Shown piece by piece: positions 26,956 to 35,275 of a DNA stretch of 42,901 nt. The stretch lies in the NCBI GenBank assembly GCA_016213695.1, contig JACQZV010000105.1:1-42901 (forward strand). Reading direction: 5' to 3'. This stretch comes from Acidobacteriota bacterium (GTDB lineage: Bacteria > Acidobacteriota > Vicinamibacteria > Vicinamibacterales > UBA2999). The notes under the pieces are model-generated. The model did not search any database. It was given only the letters and a program-made list of their open reading frames with translations, and was not told the origin of the DNA. The first letter of the stretch is position 1. Each line of letters starts with the position of its first letter. Position numbers and translations under genes: made by a program.

Positions 26956-28113
26956 CTAGCTGCCGCCGAAGCGCGTGATGGACGGCGCGCCGCCGGGCCC
27001 GGCGGCGGCCCGGGCCATCTCGTCGCGCGCCAGGTCGGAGGTCGTCGTGATGCCCTGCAGGCGCAGCTTGAATTCGTCGGCGTTGCTCGCCCAGCGGAGC
27101 GCCTCATCCCGCGACACGAGCTTCTGCTCGTACAGCCAGTAGATCGACTGGTCGAAGCTCTGCATCCCGTACTGCGACGTCCCCTGCGCGATGGCGCCGC
27201 GAATCAGATGCGTCTTCTCCTTGTCGATGATGCAGTCGCGGATGAGCGGGGTCACGATCATCACCTCGACCGCGGGCACGCGCCCCTTGCCGTCGGCCTT
27301 CGGAATCAGCCGCTGCGACACGACCGCCTTGAGCACGCTGGCCAGCTGGAGGCGGACCTGCTGCTGCTGGTGCGGCGGAAATACCGAGACGATGCGGTTG
27401 ATGGTTTCGGTGGCGTCGAGCGTATGCAGCGTGGAGAAGACCAGGTGGCCGGTCTCCGCGGCCAGCAGCGCCGTCTCAATCGTCTCGTGATCGCGCATTT
27501 CGCCGACGAGGATGACGTCGGGGTCCTGGCGCAGCGCGCTGCGCAGCGCGTGCGCGAACGAGTCGGTGTCGATGCCGACCTCGCGCTGGCAGACGATCGA
27601 CCGCTTGTCGCGGTGGAGATACTCGATCGGGTCCTCGATCGTCATCACGTTGACCGTGCGGTTCGCGTTGATCTCGTCGACCATCGCGGCGAGCGTGGTG
27701 CTCTTGCCGGAGCCGGTGGTGCCGGTGACGAGCACCAGTCCGCGCTCCTCGTGGGAGATCTTCTTGAGGACCGGCGGCAGCGTCAGTTCGGGGATCGTCA
27801 GCACCCGGATGGGGATGACCCTCAGCGTCATGCCGATCGTCCCGCGCTGCCGGAAGGCGTTGCAGCGGAACCGGCCGAGGCCGGCCACGCTGTAGGCGAG
27901 GTCGACCTCGTGGCTCTCCTTGAACTTCTCCTGCAGGGCCGGCGGCAGCACGGCCGCGATGATCGCCCGCATGTCGTCGTCGTCGAGGCGCTTGTCCTGC
28001 GACACGGGGGCCAGGTCGCCCCGGACGCGAATCATCGGGTAGCTGCCGGCCTTGAGATGCAGGTCCGACGCCCCGCGCTCAACCGCGACTTTCAGCAGAT
28101 CGTTGACGTTCAT
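26956..28113 (-). CDS. pilT: type IV pilus retraction ATPase PilT
   Basis: PilT is the hexameric ATPase that depolymerises type IV pili for twitching motility. The 385-residue protein begins MNVNDLLKVAVERGASDLHL, typical of PilT. It has Walker A GTTGSGKST at residues 131-139, the Asp box MTIEDPIEYLH, Walker B DVILVGEMRDHETIETALLA and the His box GHLVFSTLHT. The region usually reading AIRNLIRE is diverged (HLIRGAIAQGTSQYG), which may mean a PilT paralogue rather than the principal retraction motor. No other pilus genes lie in the window. ATG 28113 gives the canonical start; a heptamer repeat sits directly before it. Confidence 0.93.
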   Translation of the reverse strand: MNVNDLLKVAVERGASDLHLKAGSYPMIRVRGDLAPVSQDKRLDDDDMRAIIAAVLPPALQEKFKESHEVDLAYSVAGLGRFRCNAFRQRGTIGMTLRVIPIRVLTIPELTLPPVLKKISHEERGLVLVTGTTGSGKSTTLAAMVDEINANRTVNVMTIEDPIEYLHRDKRSIVCQREVGIDTDSFAHALRSALRQDPDVILVGEMRDHETIETALLAAETGHLVFSTLHTLDATETINRIVSVFPPHQQQQVRLQLASVLKAVVSQRLIPKADGKGRVPAVEVMIVTPLIRDCIIDKEKTHLIRGAIAQGTSQYGMQSFDQSIYWLYEQKLVSRDEALRWASNADEFKLRLQGITTTSDLARDEMARAAAGPGGAPSITRFGGS

Positions 28114-28148
28114 ACTGCCCACTGCCCACTGCTCACTGCGCTCTGTCT
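28114..28148 (-). repeat. one-sided heptamer repeat before pilT
   Basis: On the plus strand the units are ACTGCCC, ACTGCCC, ACTGCTC, ACTGCGC, TCTGTCT (28114-28148), covering the whole ilvE-pilT gap. On the coding strand this reads GGGCAGT repeated directly up to the pilT ATG. There is no inverted arm here, unlike most other sites. Confidence 0.75.
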
Positions 28149-29110
28149 TATCGGCGCCTCGCGGCCCCGGAAGCAGTGGCGGCCGGGGCGTGGACCGGCT
28201 GCAGCCACCCGTGCGTGTCCGGCGCTTCTCCCCGCACGATCTGGAAGAACCGCTGCTGCAGCGCCTCGGTGATCGGCCCGCGCCGGCCCCGGCCCACGGC
28301 GATGCGATCGACCGACCGGATGGGCGTGACTTCCACGGCCGTGCCGGCGAAGAAGACTTCATCGGCCAGGTAGAGCGTCTCGCGGGGCAGGGCCTGCTCG
28401 CGGACTTCGAATCCGAGGTCGCGCGCAATGGTGATCACCGAATCGCGCGTAATCCCCCACAGCACCGACGAGGAGATCGGCGTCGTGTAGATGACGCCGT
28501 CGCGCACGATGAAGATATTCTGGCCGCTGCCTTCGCTGAGGTTCCCGCTCGTGTCGAGGGCGATCGCTTCGGCGTAGCCGTCGACCACGGCCTCCATCTT
28601 GATGAGCTGCGCGTTGGCGTAGTTCGCCACGCTCTTGGCCATGGCCGGCGTCGTATTGGGCGCGTTGCGCGCCCAGGTGCTCACCTTGACATCGAGTCCT
28701 TCCTCGATGGCCTCCTTGGTGAAGTAGGCGCCCCACTCCCACACCATGATCGCCACGTCGACCGGGCAGGCGCTGGCGTGGACGCCGAGCGAGTCGTACC
28801 CCCGGTACACGAGCGGGCGGATGTAGCACGCGCGGAACCCGTTTGCCTGGATCGTTTCCATGACGGCGTCGGTCAGCGCCGCCTGGCTGTACGGCACGTC
28901 CATCCGGTAGATCCGCGCCGAGTCGAACAGGCGGCGCAGGTGGGCGTCCAGGCGGAAGCAGGCGGACCCCTGCTGTGTGTCGTAACAGCGCGCCCCTTCG
29001 AAGATGCCGCTGCCGTAATGAATGACGTGCGACGCGATGTGAATCTTTGCGTCCTTCCAGTCCACGAAGGACCCGTTCATCCAGATCGTGCCTGTGCCCG
29101 GAAAAGCCAT
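28148..29110 (-). CDS. ilvE: branched-chain amino acid aminotransferase
   Basis: IlvE catalyses the last step of Leu, Ile and Val synthesis with PLP. The 320-residue class IV fold enzyme has HYGSGIFEGARCYDT (residues about 31-45), FRLDAHLRRLFDSARI, YIRPLVYRGYDSLGV, the PLP lysine in AMAKSVANYANAQLIKMEA near residue 160, EGSGQNIFIVRDGVIYT, and ITRDSVITIARDLG with the phosphate-cup Thr. These are the group-I BCAT features. The ATG at 29110 has an AGGAGCAGG purine run just upstream. Its last 15 residues are an Ala/Arg tail. Gene order places it in the rsmE-kinase-ilvE-pilT series without clear functional link. Confidence 0.93.
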   Translation of the reverse strand: MAFPGTGTIWMNGSFVDWKDAKIHIASHVIHYGSGIFEGARCYDTQQGSACFRLDAHLRRLFDSARIYRMDVPYSQAALTDAVMETIQANGFRACYIRPLVYRGYDSLGVHASACPVDVAIMVWEWGAYFTKEAIEEGLDVKVSTWARNAPNTTPAMAKSVANYANAQLIKMEAVVDGYAEAIALDTSGNLSEGSGQNIFIVRDGVIYTTPISSSVLWGITRDSVITIARDLGFEVREQALPRETLYLADEVFFAGTAVEVTPIRSVDRIAVGRGRRGPITEALQQRFFQIVRGEAPDTHGWLQPVHAPAATASGAARRR

Positions 29111-29197
29111 CGTCCTGCTCCTGTCTATCCTCTGATCCTATATCGTCGGCGGCAGGCGGACCTACAGATCCGCGGCGAGGTCGGGGTCGGCGGGCGC

Positions 29198-30178
29198 CTA
29201 CTGGTTCTCGCCGCAGAAGGGGCAGCGGGCGGCGCGGGCGGGCAGGGGCTTCCGGCAGTGCCAGCAGAAGCTCGGCTGGGGCGTCTCGCGGGCCCGCAGC
29301 CGCACCTGGATGTCGGCGACGTTCTCGGTGGCCGCCGGGGGCGGCGGCGCGGCGCCCGCGCGCGCGGCTTTGCGCGGCTTCGACCCGCGCGCGGCCAGCA
29401 CGTCGCTCAGCAGTTCGGCGGCGCGCTGATACCGCATCGTCAGGTCGGGATGGAGCGCCTTGAGCACGATGTCGTTGATCGCGCGCGGAATCCGGCTGTT
29501 CTTGAGACGGGGCGCGGTCACCAGCTCGCCGCGCATCAGCCGGTCGTGGTCGGCGGGCGCCGGCGTCTCGTACGGCAGCGTACCGGTCAGCATCTGGTAC
29601 ATCGTGACGCCGATCGAATAGACGTCGCTGGCAAAGACCGCCTTGCCATGGAACTGCTCCGGCGCCATGTAGGGCGGGCTGCCGATCACGGTGGTGCCGT
29701 GGGCCGCGATTTCCAGCAGGCGCGAGGTGCCGAAGTCGGTGACCTTGAGCATGCCGGCCTCGGTCACCAGCATGTTGCCCGGGCGCAGATCGCGGTGCAG
29801 GATGCCGGCCCGGTGCGCGTGGTCCACCGCGTTGCAGATCTGGCAGGTGAAGTCGAGCGCGCGCTTCAGTTCGAGCGCGCCCTCGCGCAGGATGATCTGC
29901 TCGAGCGTCTCGCCGGCGACGTATTCCATCACGATGAAGAAGACGTCGTCCTGTTTTTCCGCCGTGAGCACCGTCACGATGTTGGGATGGCTCATGGAGG
30001 CGAGCAGCCGCGGCTCCTTGAGCATGTCGGTGAAATCGGGGTTCTGCTTGTGGGGGACCTTGAGGGCGACCTTCTTGTCGATCCACGTGTCTTCGGCGAG
30101 GTACACGGACCCGAAGCCGCCGCTGCCCAGGGGAGACAGGATGCGGTACTTTCCGATCACCTGATCGCGAAAGAACAC
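29198..30178 (-). CDS. Ser/Thr protein kinase with C-terminal zinc ribbon
   Basis: A soluble Hanks-type kinase of about 326 residues. Kinase motifs: glycine loop LGSGGFGSVYLAED, VALK lysine, helix-C Glu in KEPRLLASMSHPN, catalytic loop HRDLRPGNML, DFG in VTDFGTSRL, and SPPYMAPEQF. The catalytic-loop Lys of HRDLK is Arg here, a change that active tyrosine kinases tolerate. After the kinase domain comes an Ala/Pro linker and a CWHC...CPFC zinc ribbon, instead of the transmembrane segment and sensor domain usual in bacterial kinases. I start at GTG 30178, because a TATAAT sits 6 bases upstream; a TTG at 30199 would add seven residues through that element. The 87-base gap to ilvE holds a small GCGGACC-TACA-GATCCGC hairpin only. 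Confidence 0.88.
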   Translation of the reverse strand: MFFRDQVIGKYRILSPLGSGGFGSVYLAEDTWIDKKVALKVPHKQNPDFTDMLKEPRLLASMSHPNIVTVLTAEKQDDVFFIVMEYVAGETLEQIILREGALELKRALDFTCQICNAVDHAHRAGILHRDLRPGNMLVTEAGMLKVTDFGTSRLLEIAAHGTTVIGSPPYMAPEQFHGKAVFASDVYSIGVTMYQMLTGTLPYETPAPADHDRLMRGELVTAPRLKNSRIPRAINDIVLKALHPDLTMRYQRAAELLSDVLAARGSKPRKAARAGAAPPPPAATENVADIQVRLRARETPQPSFCWHCRKPLPARAARCPFCGENQ

Positions 30179-30184
30179 CGACGG

Positions 30185-30190
30185 ATTATA
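30185..30190 (-). promoter_or_regulatory. candidate -10 element for the kinase gene
   Basis: TATAAT on the minus strand ends 6 bases before the preferred GTG start, in the short gap after rsmE. If the TTG at 30199 were the true start this hexamer would be coding (Tyr-Asn). Confidence 0.4.
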
Positions 30191-30205
30191 CAGGTGCAAT
30201 CGCGG

Positions 30206-30955
30206 TCAGAACTCGCGCCAGAGCGCAAACAGCGCCGAGAGCGCGACGAGGGCCATGGCGTCGGCGCGGAGCGTGCGACCGCCGAGCGTCACCAGGCGGC
30301 ACGCGGCCGCCCCGCGTTCGACTTCTTCGCGCGTCCAGCCGCCTTCGGGTCCGACGACCGCGGTGGTCTCGCGCGGCGGCAGCGGCGCCAGCTCCCCGAG
30401 CGGCGCCGCGTCGGCCCCGGCCGACGGTTCGACGAACATGAGGCCCGGCCCCGGGAGCGTCAGCGCCGAGAGCGCGGCGGCGGCGTCGGCAAACGTCCGC
30501 GGCTCGAGAATCGGCGGCACCGTGGCGCGGCCGCACTGCTTGGCCGACGCGATCGCCACCCGCGCCCAGCGCTCGCGGCGGCGGCCCCGGGCGAGCGAGG
30601 CCAGGGTCACTTCGCTGCGTGCCGTGACGACCGGCAGTACGGCCGCCACACCCATCATCACGGCGTCCCGTACGACGTCGTCCATCTTGTCGCCCTTGAG
30701 CACCGCCTGGGCGAGCGTCACCGCCACCCGCGGTTCGGGCGCGGGCGCGCACGCGGCGCCGACCCGGACGCGGACCTCCGCCCTGGACAGGCTGTCGACG
30801 AGCGCCTCGAACTCCCCGCCGCGGCCGTTGAAGACCCGAATCGCGTCGCCGGGCTCCAGGCGGAGCACGCGCGTCAGGTGCGCCGCCTCCTCCGCGGGCA
30901 GGGCGACGAGATCGCCGTCGTGGTGGGCCAGGGGCGTATAGAATCGCGGGGTCAC
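30206..30955 (-). CDS. rsmE: 16S rRNA m3U1498 methyltransferase RsmE
   Basis: RsmE methylates U1498 of 16S rRNA. The 249-residue protein begins TPRFYTPLAHHDGD, then EEAAHLTRVLRLEPGDAIRVFNGRGGEF (PUA-like N-domain), followed by the SPOUT knot with VTLAQAVLKGDKMD, AVLPVVTARSEV, ASAKQCGRATVPPI, AVVGPEGGWTREEVE and GGRTLRADAMALVALSAL. The GTG at 30955 is chosen because it gives the family N-terminus; a longer open frame reads back into the divergent gene. prmA, its usual neighbour, is 4.3 kb away. Confidence 0.93.
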   Translation of the reverse strand: MTPRFYTPLAHHDGDLVALPAEEAAHLTRVLRLEPGDAIRVFNGRGGEFEALVDSLSRAEVRVRVGAACAPAPEPRVAVTLAQAVLKGDKMDDVVRDAVMMGVAAVLPVVTARSEVTLASLARGRRRERWARVAIASAKQCGRATVPPILEPRTFADAAAALSALTLPGPGLMFVEPSAGADAAPLGELAPLPPRETTAVVGPEGGWTREEVERGAAACRLVTLGGRTLRADAMALVALSALFALWREF

Positions 30956-30992
30956 CGGGAGATTACGGTAGCATCTTCGCGGGAGGTAGAGG

Positions 30993-32924
30993 ATGAAGCG
31001 CCTGCTGTTCCACGTTGCGCGTGTGCTGGTCGTGCTGCTCGTCGTGCCGCCGCTCGCTGGCGCGGAGGTCTCGCGCGTCGACATCACGTCGCGCCGGGAT
31101 GTCGCCGGCGGCCGGTCGTTCGGATCCGTGGGCCCCTACGAACGCCTGGCCGGCAGGATCTTCTTCGCCATCGATCCGGCCAGCAAGCGGAATCAGGTGA
31201 TTGCCGACCTCGACAAGGCACCGAGGAGCGCCCAGGGCGCCGTCGAGTTCTCAGCCGACATCGCCATCTTCAGGCCGCGGGATCCGGCCAGAGGCAACGG
31301 CATCGCCCTCTTCGACATCGTCAATCGGGGCGGGACGGTCGCGCTCAACGTGTTCAGCGGCCCGGTGACAAACACGCCCGAGGGTGAAGCGGGCGACGGC
31401 TTCCTGCTGGCGCGCGGGTACACGATCGTGCAGGTCGGCTGGGAGTTCGACGCGCGCCGGGAGGGTGCCATTCGCATCGACGCGCCGCCCGCGACCGGCG
31501 TCACCGGCCTGGTGCGTGCCAGGTTCATCCCGAACAACCGCGACGCCGCGACCGTCGGAGACCTCGTCGGCTACATGCCGGCCGAGCCGAACTCGCCGCA
31601 GAACACGCTCCGCGTGCGGACGGTGCTCGGCGCCGCATGGACGACTGTGCCGCGCGACCGGTGGACGCTCGCCGGCAACACCGTCACGCTCGCGGGGGGG
31701 TTCGAGGCTGGGCAGACCTACGAGATCGCGTACCTGGCGACCAACCCGCCCGTGGCCGGCCTCGGCTTTGCCGCCGTGCGCGACGCGGCCGCCTGGGTCA
31801 GGAACACGCCGGGGGCGGCGGTCTCCGCGAAATATCTGCTGGCGTTCGGGTCGTCGCAGACCGGCCGCTGGGTGCGTGATTTTCTGTATGAAGGCTTCAA
31901 CAGCGACGAGCGCAACCGCCAGGTGTTCGACGCGGTGATGCCGCACCTGGCCGGCGGCGGGGGCGTCGTGCTCGACGAGCGGTGGTCGACACCCACGTCG
32001 CTCCTGATGGAAACGGCCACGCACTTTCCGTTCGCCGACGCCAGGATGCGCGACCCGGTCACCGGCGTCGAAGAGGGGCTGCTGGAGAATCCGCGCGCGG
32101 CCGAGCATCAGCCGAAGATCTTCTACACCTACTCGGACACCGAGTACTGGGAGCGCAGCGTCGCGCTGACGCACACGACGCCGGACGGGTCGAAAGATAT
32201 TACGCCGCCGGCGAACGTCCGGCTCTACCACCTGGCGGGCGCGCCGCACAACAGCGGCCCCTTCCCGCCGGCGAGGGCGAACGGTGAAGCCACCGACAAC
32301 CCGTACGAGAAGCGGTGGGCGATGCGGGCGCTGCTTGTGGCGATGGAGAAGTGGATGCGCGACGGCACGCCGCCGCCGCCGAGCCGGTATTCGCGCCTCC
32401 AGGACGGCACGCTCGTCCGCGCCCGGGATCTGGCGTTCGCGGTGCCGGGCGTGAGTTCGCCCCGCGCGGCGTACGCGGGCGTGCGCGGCACGAACCGCCT
32501 CCTGTCGCGCGACGGCGCGGGCGCGCCGCTGCCGCTGCTCGTGCCGCAGGTCGATCGCGACGGCAATCCGAAAGCCGGTCTGCGGATGCCGGACGTCGCC
32601 GTGCCGCTCGCGACCTACACGGGATGGAACTTCCGCAACGCCCGGATCGGCGGGACGGAGCAGTTCTTTCCGCTGGCCGGTGCGTACGTCCCGTTCGCGG
32701 CGACCAGAACCGACCGCGAGCGGACCGGCGATCCACGGCCGTCCATCGGGGAGCGCTACCAGTCCCGCGAGCAGTATCTGAAGCAGGTGCAGGACGCCGC
32801 CGCGCCGCTCGTGAAGGACGGGTACCTGCTGGCCGACGACGTCGCGGCCATCGTCGCGCGCGCGGGCGAGCACTGGGATCTGCTGACGCGCCGCCCGACG
32901 ACGACCGCGCGGGCCGAGCGGTAG
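30993..32924 (+). CDS. exported alpha/beta hydrolase domain protein
   Basis: A 643-residue secreted protein with signal peptide MKRLLFHVARVLVVLLVVPP and a GAE cleavage region. It matches the large alpha/beta hydrolase domain family (PF20091 type) common in environmental bacteria. Visible landmarks: YERLAGRIFFAIDP, FDIVNRGGT, the nucleophile elbow AFGSSQTGRWVRDF with Ser near residue 290, GFNSDERNRQVFDAVMPHLAGG, and YHLAGAPHNSGPFPPA with a candidate His. The substrate is unknown; hydrophobic esters or lactones would be typical. A GGGAGGTAGAGG ribosome site supports ATG 30993. It heads a three-gene plus-strand set with a GlcG/HbpS protein and a DinB protein. Confidence 0.86.
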   Translation: MKRLLFHVARVLVVLLVVPPLAGAEVSRVDITSRRDVAGGRSFGSVGPYERLAGRIFFAIDPASKRNQVIADLDKAPRSAQGAVEFSADIAIFRPRDPARGNGIALFDIVNRGGTVALNVFSGPVTNTPEGEAGDGFLLARGYTIVQVGWEFDARREGAIRIDAPPATGVTGLVRARFIPNNRDAATVGDLVGYMPAEPNSPQNTLRVRTVLGAAWTTVPRDRWTLAGNTVTLAGGFEAGQTYEIAYLATNPPVAGLGFAAVRDAAAWVRNTPGAAVSAKYLLAFGSSQTGRWVRDFLYEGFNSDERNRQVFDAVMPHLAGGGGVVLDERWSTPTSLLMETATHFPFADARMRDPVTGVEEGLLENPRAAEHQPKIFYTYSDTEYWERSVALTHTTPDGSKDITPPANVRLYHLAGAPHNSGPFPPARANGEATDNPYEKRWAMRALLVAMEKWMRDGTPPPPSRYSRLQDGTLVRARDLAFAVPGVSSPRAAYAGVRGTNRLLSRDGAGAPLPLLVPQVDRDGNPKAGLRMPDVAVPLATYTGWNFRNARIGGTEQFFPLAGAYVPFAATRTDRERTGDPRPSIGERYQSREQYLKQVQDAAAPLVKDGYLLADDVAAIVARAGEHWDLLTRRPTTTARAER

Positions 32925-32945
32925 GCGACCGGCCAAGGAGGCGTC

Positions 32946-33440
32946 ATGCGTCAGACGTGGAAGATGGTGGCCGGCATCGGCCTCGCGATCGTCGCGTCGG
33001 AGCGGCCGTTCGCGCAGGGCGTCGTCATGCAACGTAACCTCTCGCTCGGGATGGCGAGGACGATTGCCGACGCCGCGCAGGCCGAATGCAAGTCGAAGGG
33101 CTACAACACGTCGGTCGCCGTGGTCGATCGCGCCGGCCAGGTGCTGGTGATTCTCAGAGACGAGCAGGCGACGGCGCAGACGGCCGAGATGGCGCGGCGG
33201 AAGGCGTACACCGCACGCATGTTCCGCATCCCGACGCTGGAGTTCCAGAAGCGGACCGAGGAAGACCAGGGACGTGCGGCGCAGCGCGATCTCTCGGACA
33301 TTCTGGCGCTGAGCGGCGGCGTGCCGATTCAGGTGGGGACCGACACGATCGGGGCGGTCGGCAGCGCCGGCTCGACGCTCGAGACCGACGATGCCTGCGC
33401 GAGGGCCGGGATCGCGAAGGTCGCGGGGCTGCTGAAGTGA
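32946..33440 (+). CDS. GlcG/HbpS family protein, exported
   Basis: A 164-residue protein of the GlcG/HbpS (heme-degradation-linked) family, small alpha/beta domains that bind heme or cobalamin-like ligands in some members. After a signal-like N-terminus (VAGIGLAIVASERPFAQG) it has LSLGMARTIADAAQAECKSK, YNTSVAVVDRAGQVLVILRDE, AEMARRKAYTARMF and IGAVGSAGSTLETDDACARAG, the usual family blocks. AAGGAGG lies 7 bases before the ATG, the strongest ribosome site in the area. It is 21 bases after the hydrolase, so they are probably co-expressed and act in the same compartment. Confidence 0.87.
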   Translation: MRQTWKMVAGIGLAIVASERPFAQGVVMQRNLSLGMARTIADAAQAECKSKGYNTSVAVVDRAGQVLVILRDEQATAQTAEMARRKAYTARMFRIPTLEFQKRTEEDQGRAAQRDLSDILALSGGVPIQVGTDTIGAVGSAGSTLETDDACARAGIAKVAGLLK

Positions 33441-33463
33441 GCCCGGACGCCGCGGAGCGGCCG

Positions 33464-33913
33464 ATGGACATTGTCGCGAAACTGGAGGCGACACGATCCC
33501 GCACGCTGGCGTACTTCGAGCTGCGCGATCCGCTGCTCGGCCGGACCTACGGACCCGGCAAGTGGCCGGTCCGGTTCATCCTGCATCACCTCGCGGATGC
33601 GGAGACCGTGCTCTTCGATCGGATTCGCCGCGTGATCAGCGAGCCGCGGCGAGTGCTGTGGGCGTTCGACCAGGACGCCTGGGCCAGGGGCCTCGACTAT
33701 GCCGGGATCCCGCTGGATGTCTCACGACGGATCTACGATGCCGTGCGCACGGGCGTCGTTCATCAGGCGCGGCAGCACTACGAGCGAAGCGGCCACCTCG
33801 AGTTCGTCCACAGCGAGACCGGCGTGCGAACGCTCAGAGACGAGTTCGACAAGGTGGTGTCGCACAACGAGCGGCATCTGTCGCAGATCGAGGCGGCCCT
33901 CCGCGAGTCGTGA
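33464..33913 (+). CDS. DinB-like four-helix metal protein
   Basis: A 149-residue protein of the DinB/YfiT-like superfamily, four-helix bundles with three His that bind a divalent metal and often thiol cofactors. Seen: FILHHLADAETVLFDRIRRV with the first His, and DKVVSHNERHLSQIEAAL with the HxxxH pair at the C-terminus. ATG 33464 has GGAG six bases upstream; an in-frame GTG at 33437 that overlaps the previous stop is an alternative start. Function is unknown. It converges with the M24 peptidase gene. Confidence 0.82.
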   Translation: MDIVAKLEATRSRTLAYFELRDPLLGRTYGPGKWPVRFILHHLADAETVLFDRIRRVISEPRRVLWAFDQDAWARGLDYAGIPLDVSRRIYDAVRTGVVHQARQHYERSGHLEFVHSETGVRTLRDEFDKVVSHNERHLSQIEAALRES

Positions 33914-33937
33914 GCCGTTCGGACGGGGACGCCTGAT

Positions 33938-35275
33938 CTAATGCTTGATCAGCGCGAGCAGCTCGCCGACGTCCTTCGGGAGCCCGGTGCTGAGGATCTC
34001 GGCGCCGGTCGGCGTCACCAGGATCGTGTCTTCGACGCGGATGTGCAGGTGCTCGTCGGGGATGTCGACGATCGGCTCGATCGCCAGCACCATCCCCGCC
34101 TCGAACGGCAGCGACCAGTCGCCGACGTCGTGCACCGACAGCCCGACGTAATGGCCGACGTAGGCATACCGCGGATCGAATCCGTTCTTCCGGAAGATGT
34201 CCTCCGCGATCTGCTGCACGACGCCGCGCGTCACGCCCGGGCGGATGGCGGCGATGATCGCCTTCTGGGCGTCGAGGTCGGTCTGGTAGGCCTTCCGCTG
34301 CGCGTCGGTGAAGCGCCCTGACACCGGCCACGTCCGGGTGATGTCCACCGTCAGGTAGTCGAGCGACCCCGCGTAATCCATGACCACCAGCTCGCCGGCG
34401 CTCATGCGGCGGCCGTTGTCCTCGTAGTGCCACTGGTTGCCCATCGGGCCCGATCCGACGATGGCGGGGTAGGCGGCGCCCTGCATGCCGTGCGCGAGCA
34501 GCCAGTGCGTGGCTTCCGCCTCGAGCTCGTACTCGAAGCGGCCGGGCGCCGTCGCTTCGATCGCGCGGCGCATCGCCTCTGCGCTCGTCCGGCCGTTGTA
34601 CCGGAGGATCTCGATCTCCCGCGCCGTCTTGATCAGCCGCAGGCGATCCAGGTGCGGCGTGACGTCCTGGAGGGTGTAGTAGGGAAACTGCTCCCGCAGC
34701 GAGGCAATCCGCTGGGCGTCCTCGGTCGGCTGCTGGGCGAAGGGGTTGCCGAGGCGCCGCGCCGTGTTGATGGCGACGTCGGTGCGGCCGTGGTTCACCT
34801 CGTCGCGTTCCGAGAGCCGCGTCCAGAGCGTGTCGCTGCCGGGCGTGGCCCGCCGGCGGGCGAGGACCTCGTGCAGGTTCTGCAGCGACTGAACGGAGGT
34901 GAAGCCGTGCGCGCGCGGGGCGTCGGCTTCTTCGAGCCAGTTGGCGCCTTCGTACCGAATCTGTGTTGCGCTCAGCTTCGGCAGAAACAGGTGCGCCTCG
35001 CCGGAGGCGGCGTCCATGACGAGCGCCGCGTTCAGCGACTCGTTGCCGGTGAGGTAGAAGAAATCGTTGTCCTGCCGGAAGCGCAGCCCCGGCGTCGGCG
35101 TCGTGGCGCCGAACAGCACGAGCGTGCCGCGCTGCAGCAGGCCGGCGAGGCGCTGGCGCCTGGCCGCGAACTCCCCGGGCGGGTAGCCCATGCGCTCGGC
35201 CGCGGGCGCGGCGGCCCAGAGCGCGGCGAGCAGGACGACCGGGGTCAGGCGCGCCGCAACGTGACGCACAGCCAT
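33938..35275 (-). CDS. exported M24 aminopeptidase (Xaa-Pro aminopeptidase-like)
   Basis: A 445-residue pita-bread metallopeptidase with a signal peptide (MAVRHVAARLTPVVLLAALW, cut near APAAE). The N-terminal half is the aminopeptidase P-type domain with FFYLTGNESLNAALVMD. The catalytic half holds the five metal ligands: Asp in VVMDYAGS, Asp in VDITRTWP, His in YVGHYVGLSVHDVG, Glu in LAIEPIVDIP and Glu in RVEDTILV. It should remove N-terminal residues before proline in the periplasm. A GAGGAGG ribosome site supports ATG 35275, which lies inside the 3' end of prmA (31-base overlap). It is the last gene of the hrcA-grpE-dnaJ-prmA run. Confidence 0.92.
   Translation of the reverse strand: MAVRHVAARLTPVVLLAALWAAAPAAERMGYPPGEFAARRQRLAGLLQRGTLVLFGATTPTPGLRFRQDNDFFYLTGNESLNAALVMDAASGEAHLFLPKLSATQIRYEGANWLEEADAPRAHGFTSVQSLQNLHEVLARRRATPGSDTLWTRLSERDEVNHGRTDVAINTARRLGNPFAQQPTEDAQRIASLREQFPYYTLQDVTPHLDRLRLIKTAREIEILRYNGRTSAEAMRRAIEATAPGRFEYELEAEATHWLLAHGMQGAAYPAIVGSGPMGNQWHYEDNGRRMSAGELVVMDYAGSLDYLTVDITRTWPVSGRFTDAQRKAYQTDLDAQKAIIAAIRPGVTRGVVQQIAEDIFRKNGFDPRYAYVGHYVGLSVHDVGDWSLPFEAGMVLAIEPIVDIPDEHLHIRVEDTILVTPTGAEILSTGLPKDVGELLALIKH

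Noticed and set aside
29198..30178. Kinase as an inactive pseudokinase
   Set aside because: The glycine loop, VALK Lys, helix-C Glu, HRD Asp, catalytic-loop Asn and DFG are all present; only the HRDLK Lys is replaced by Arg, which active kinases can tolerate.
28052..31387. Plus-strand open frame of 1111 codons across ilvE, the kinase and rsmE
   Set aside because: It is compositionally a high-GC antisense frame with no recognisable domain, and it runs across three well-supported minus-strand genes and their gaps.
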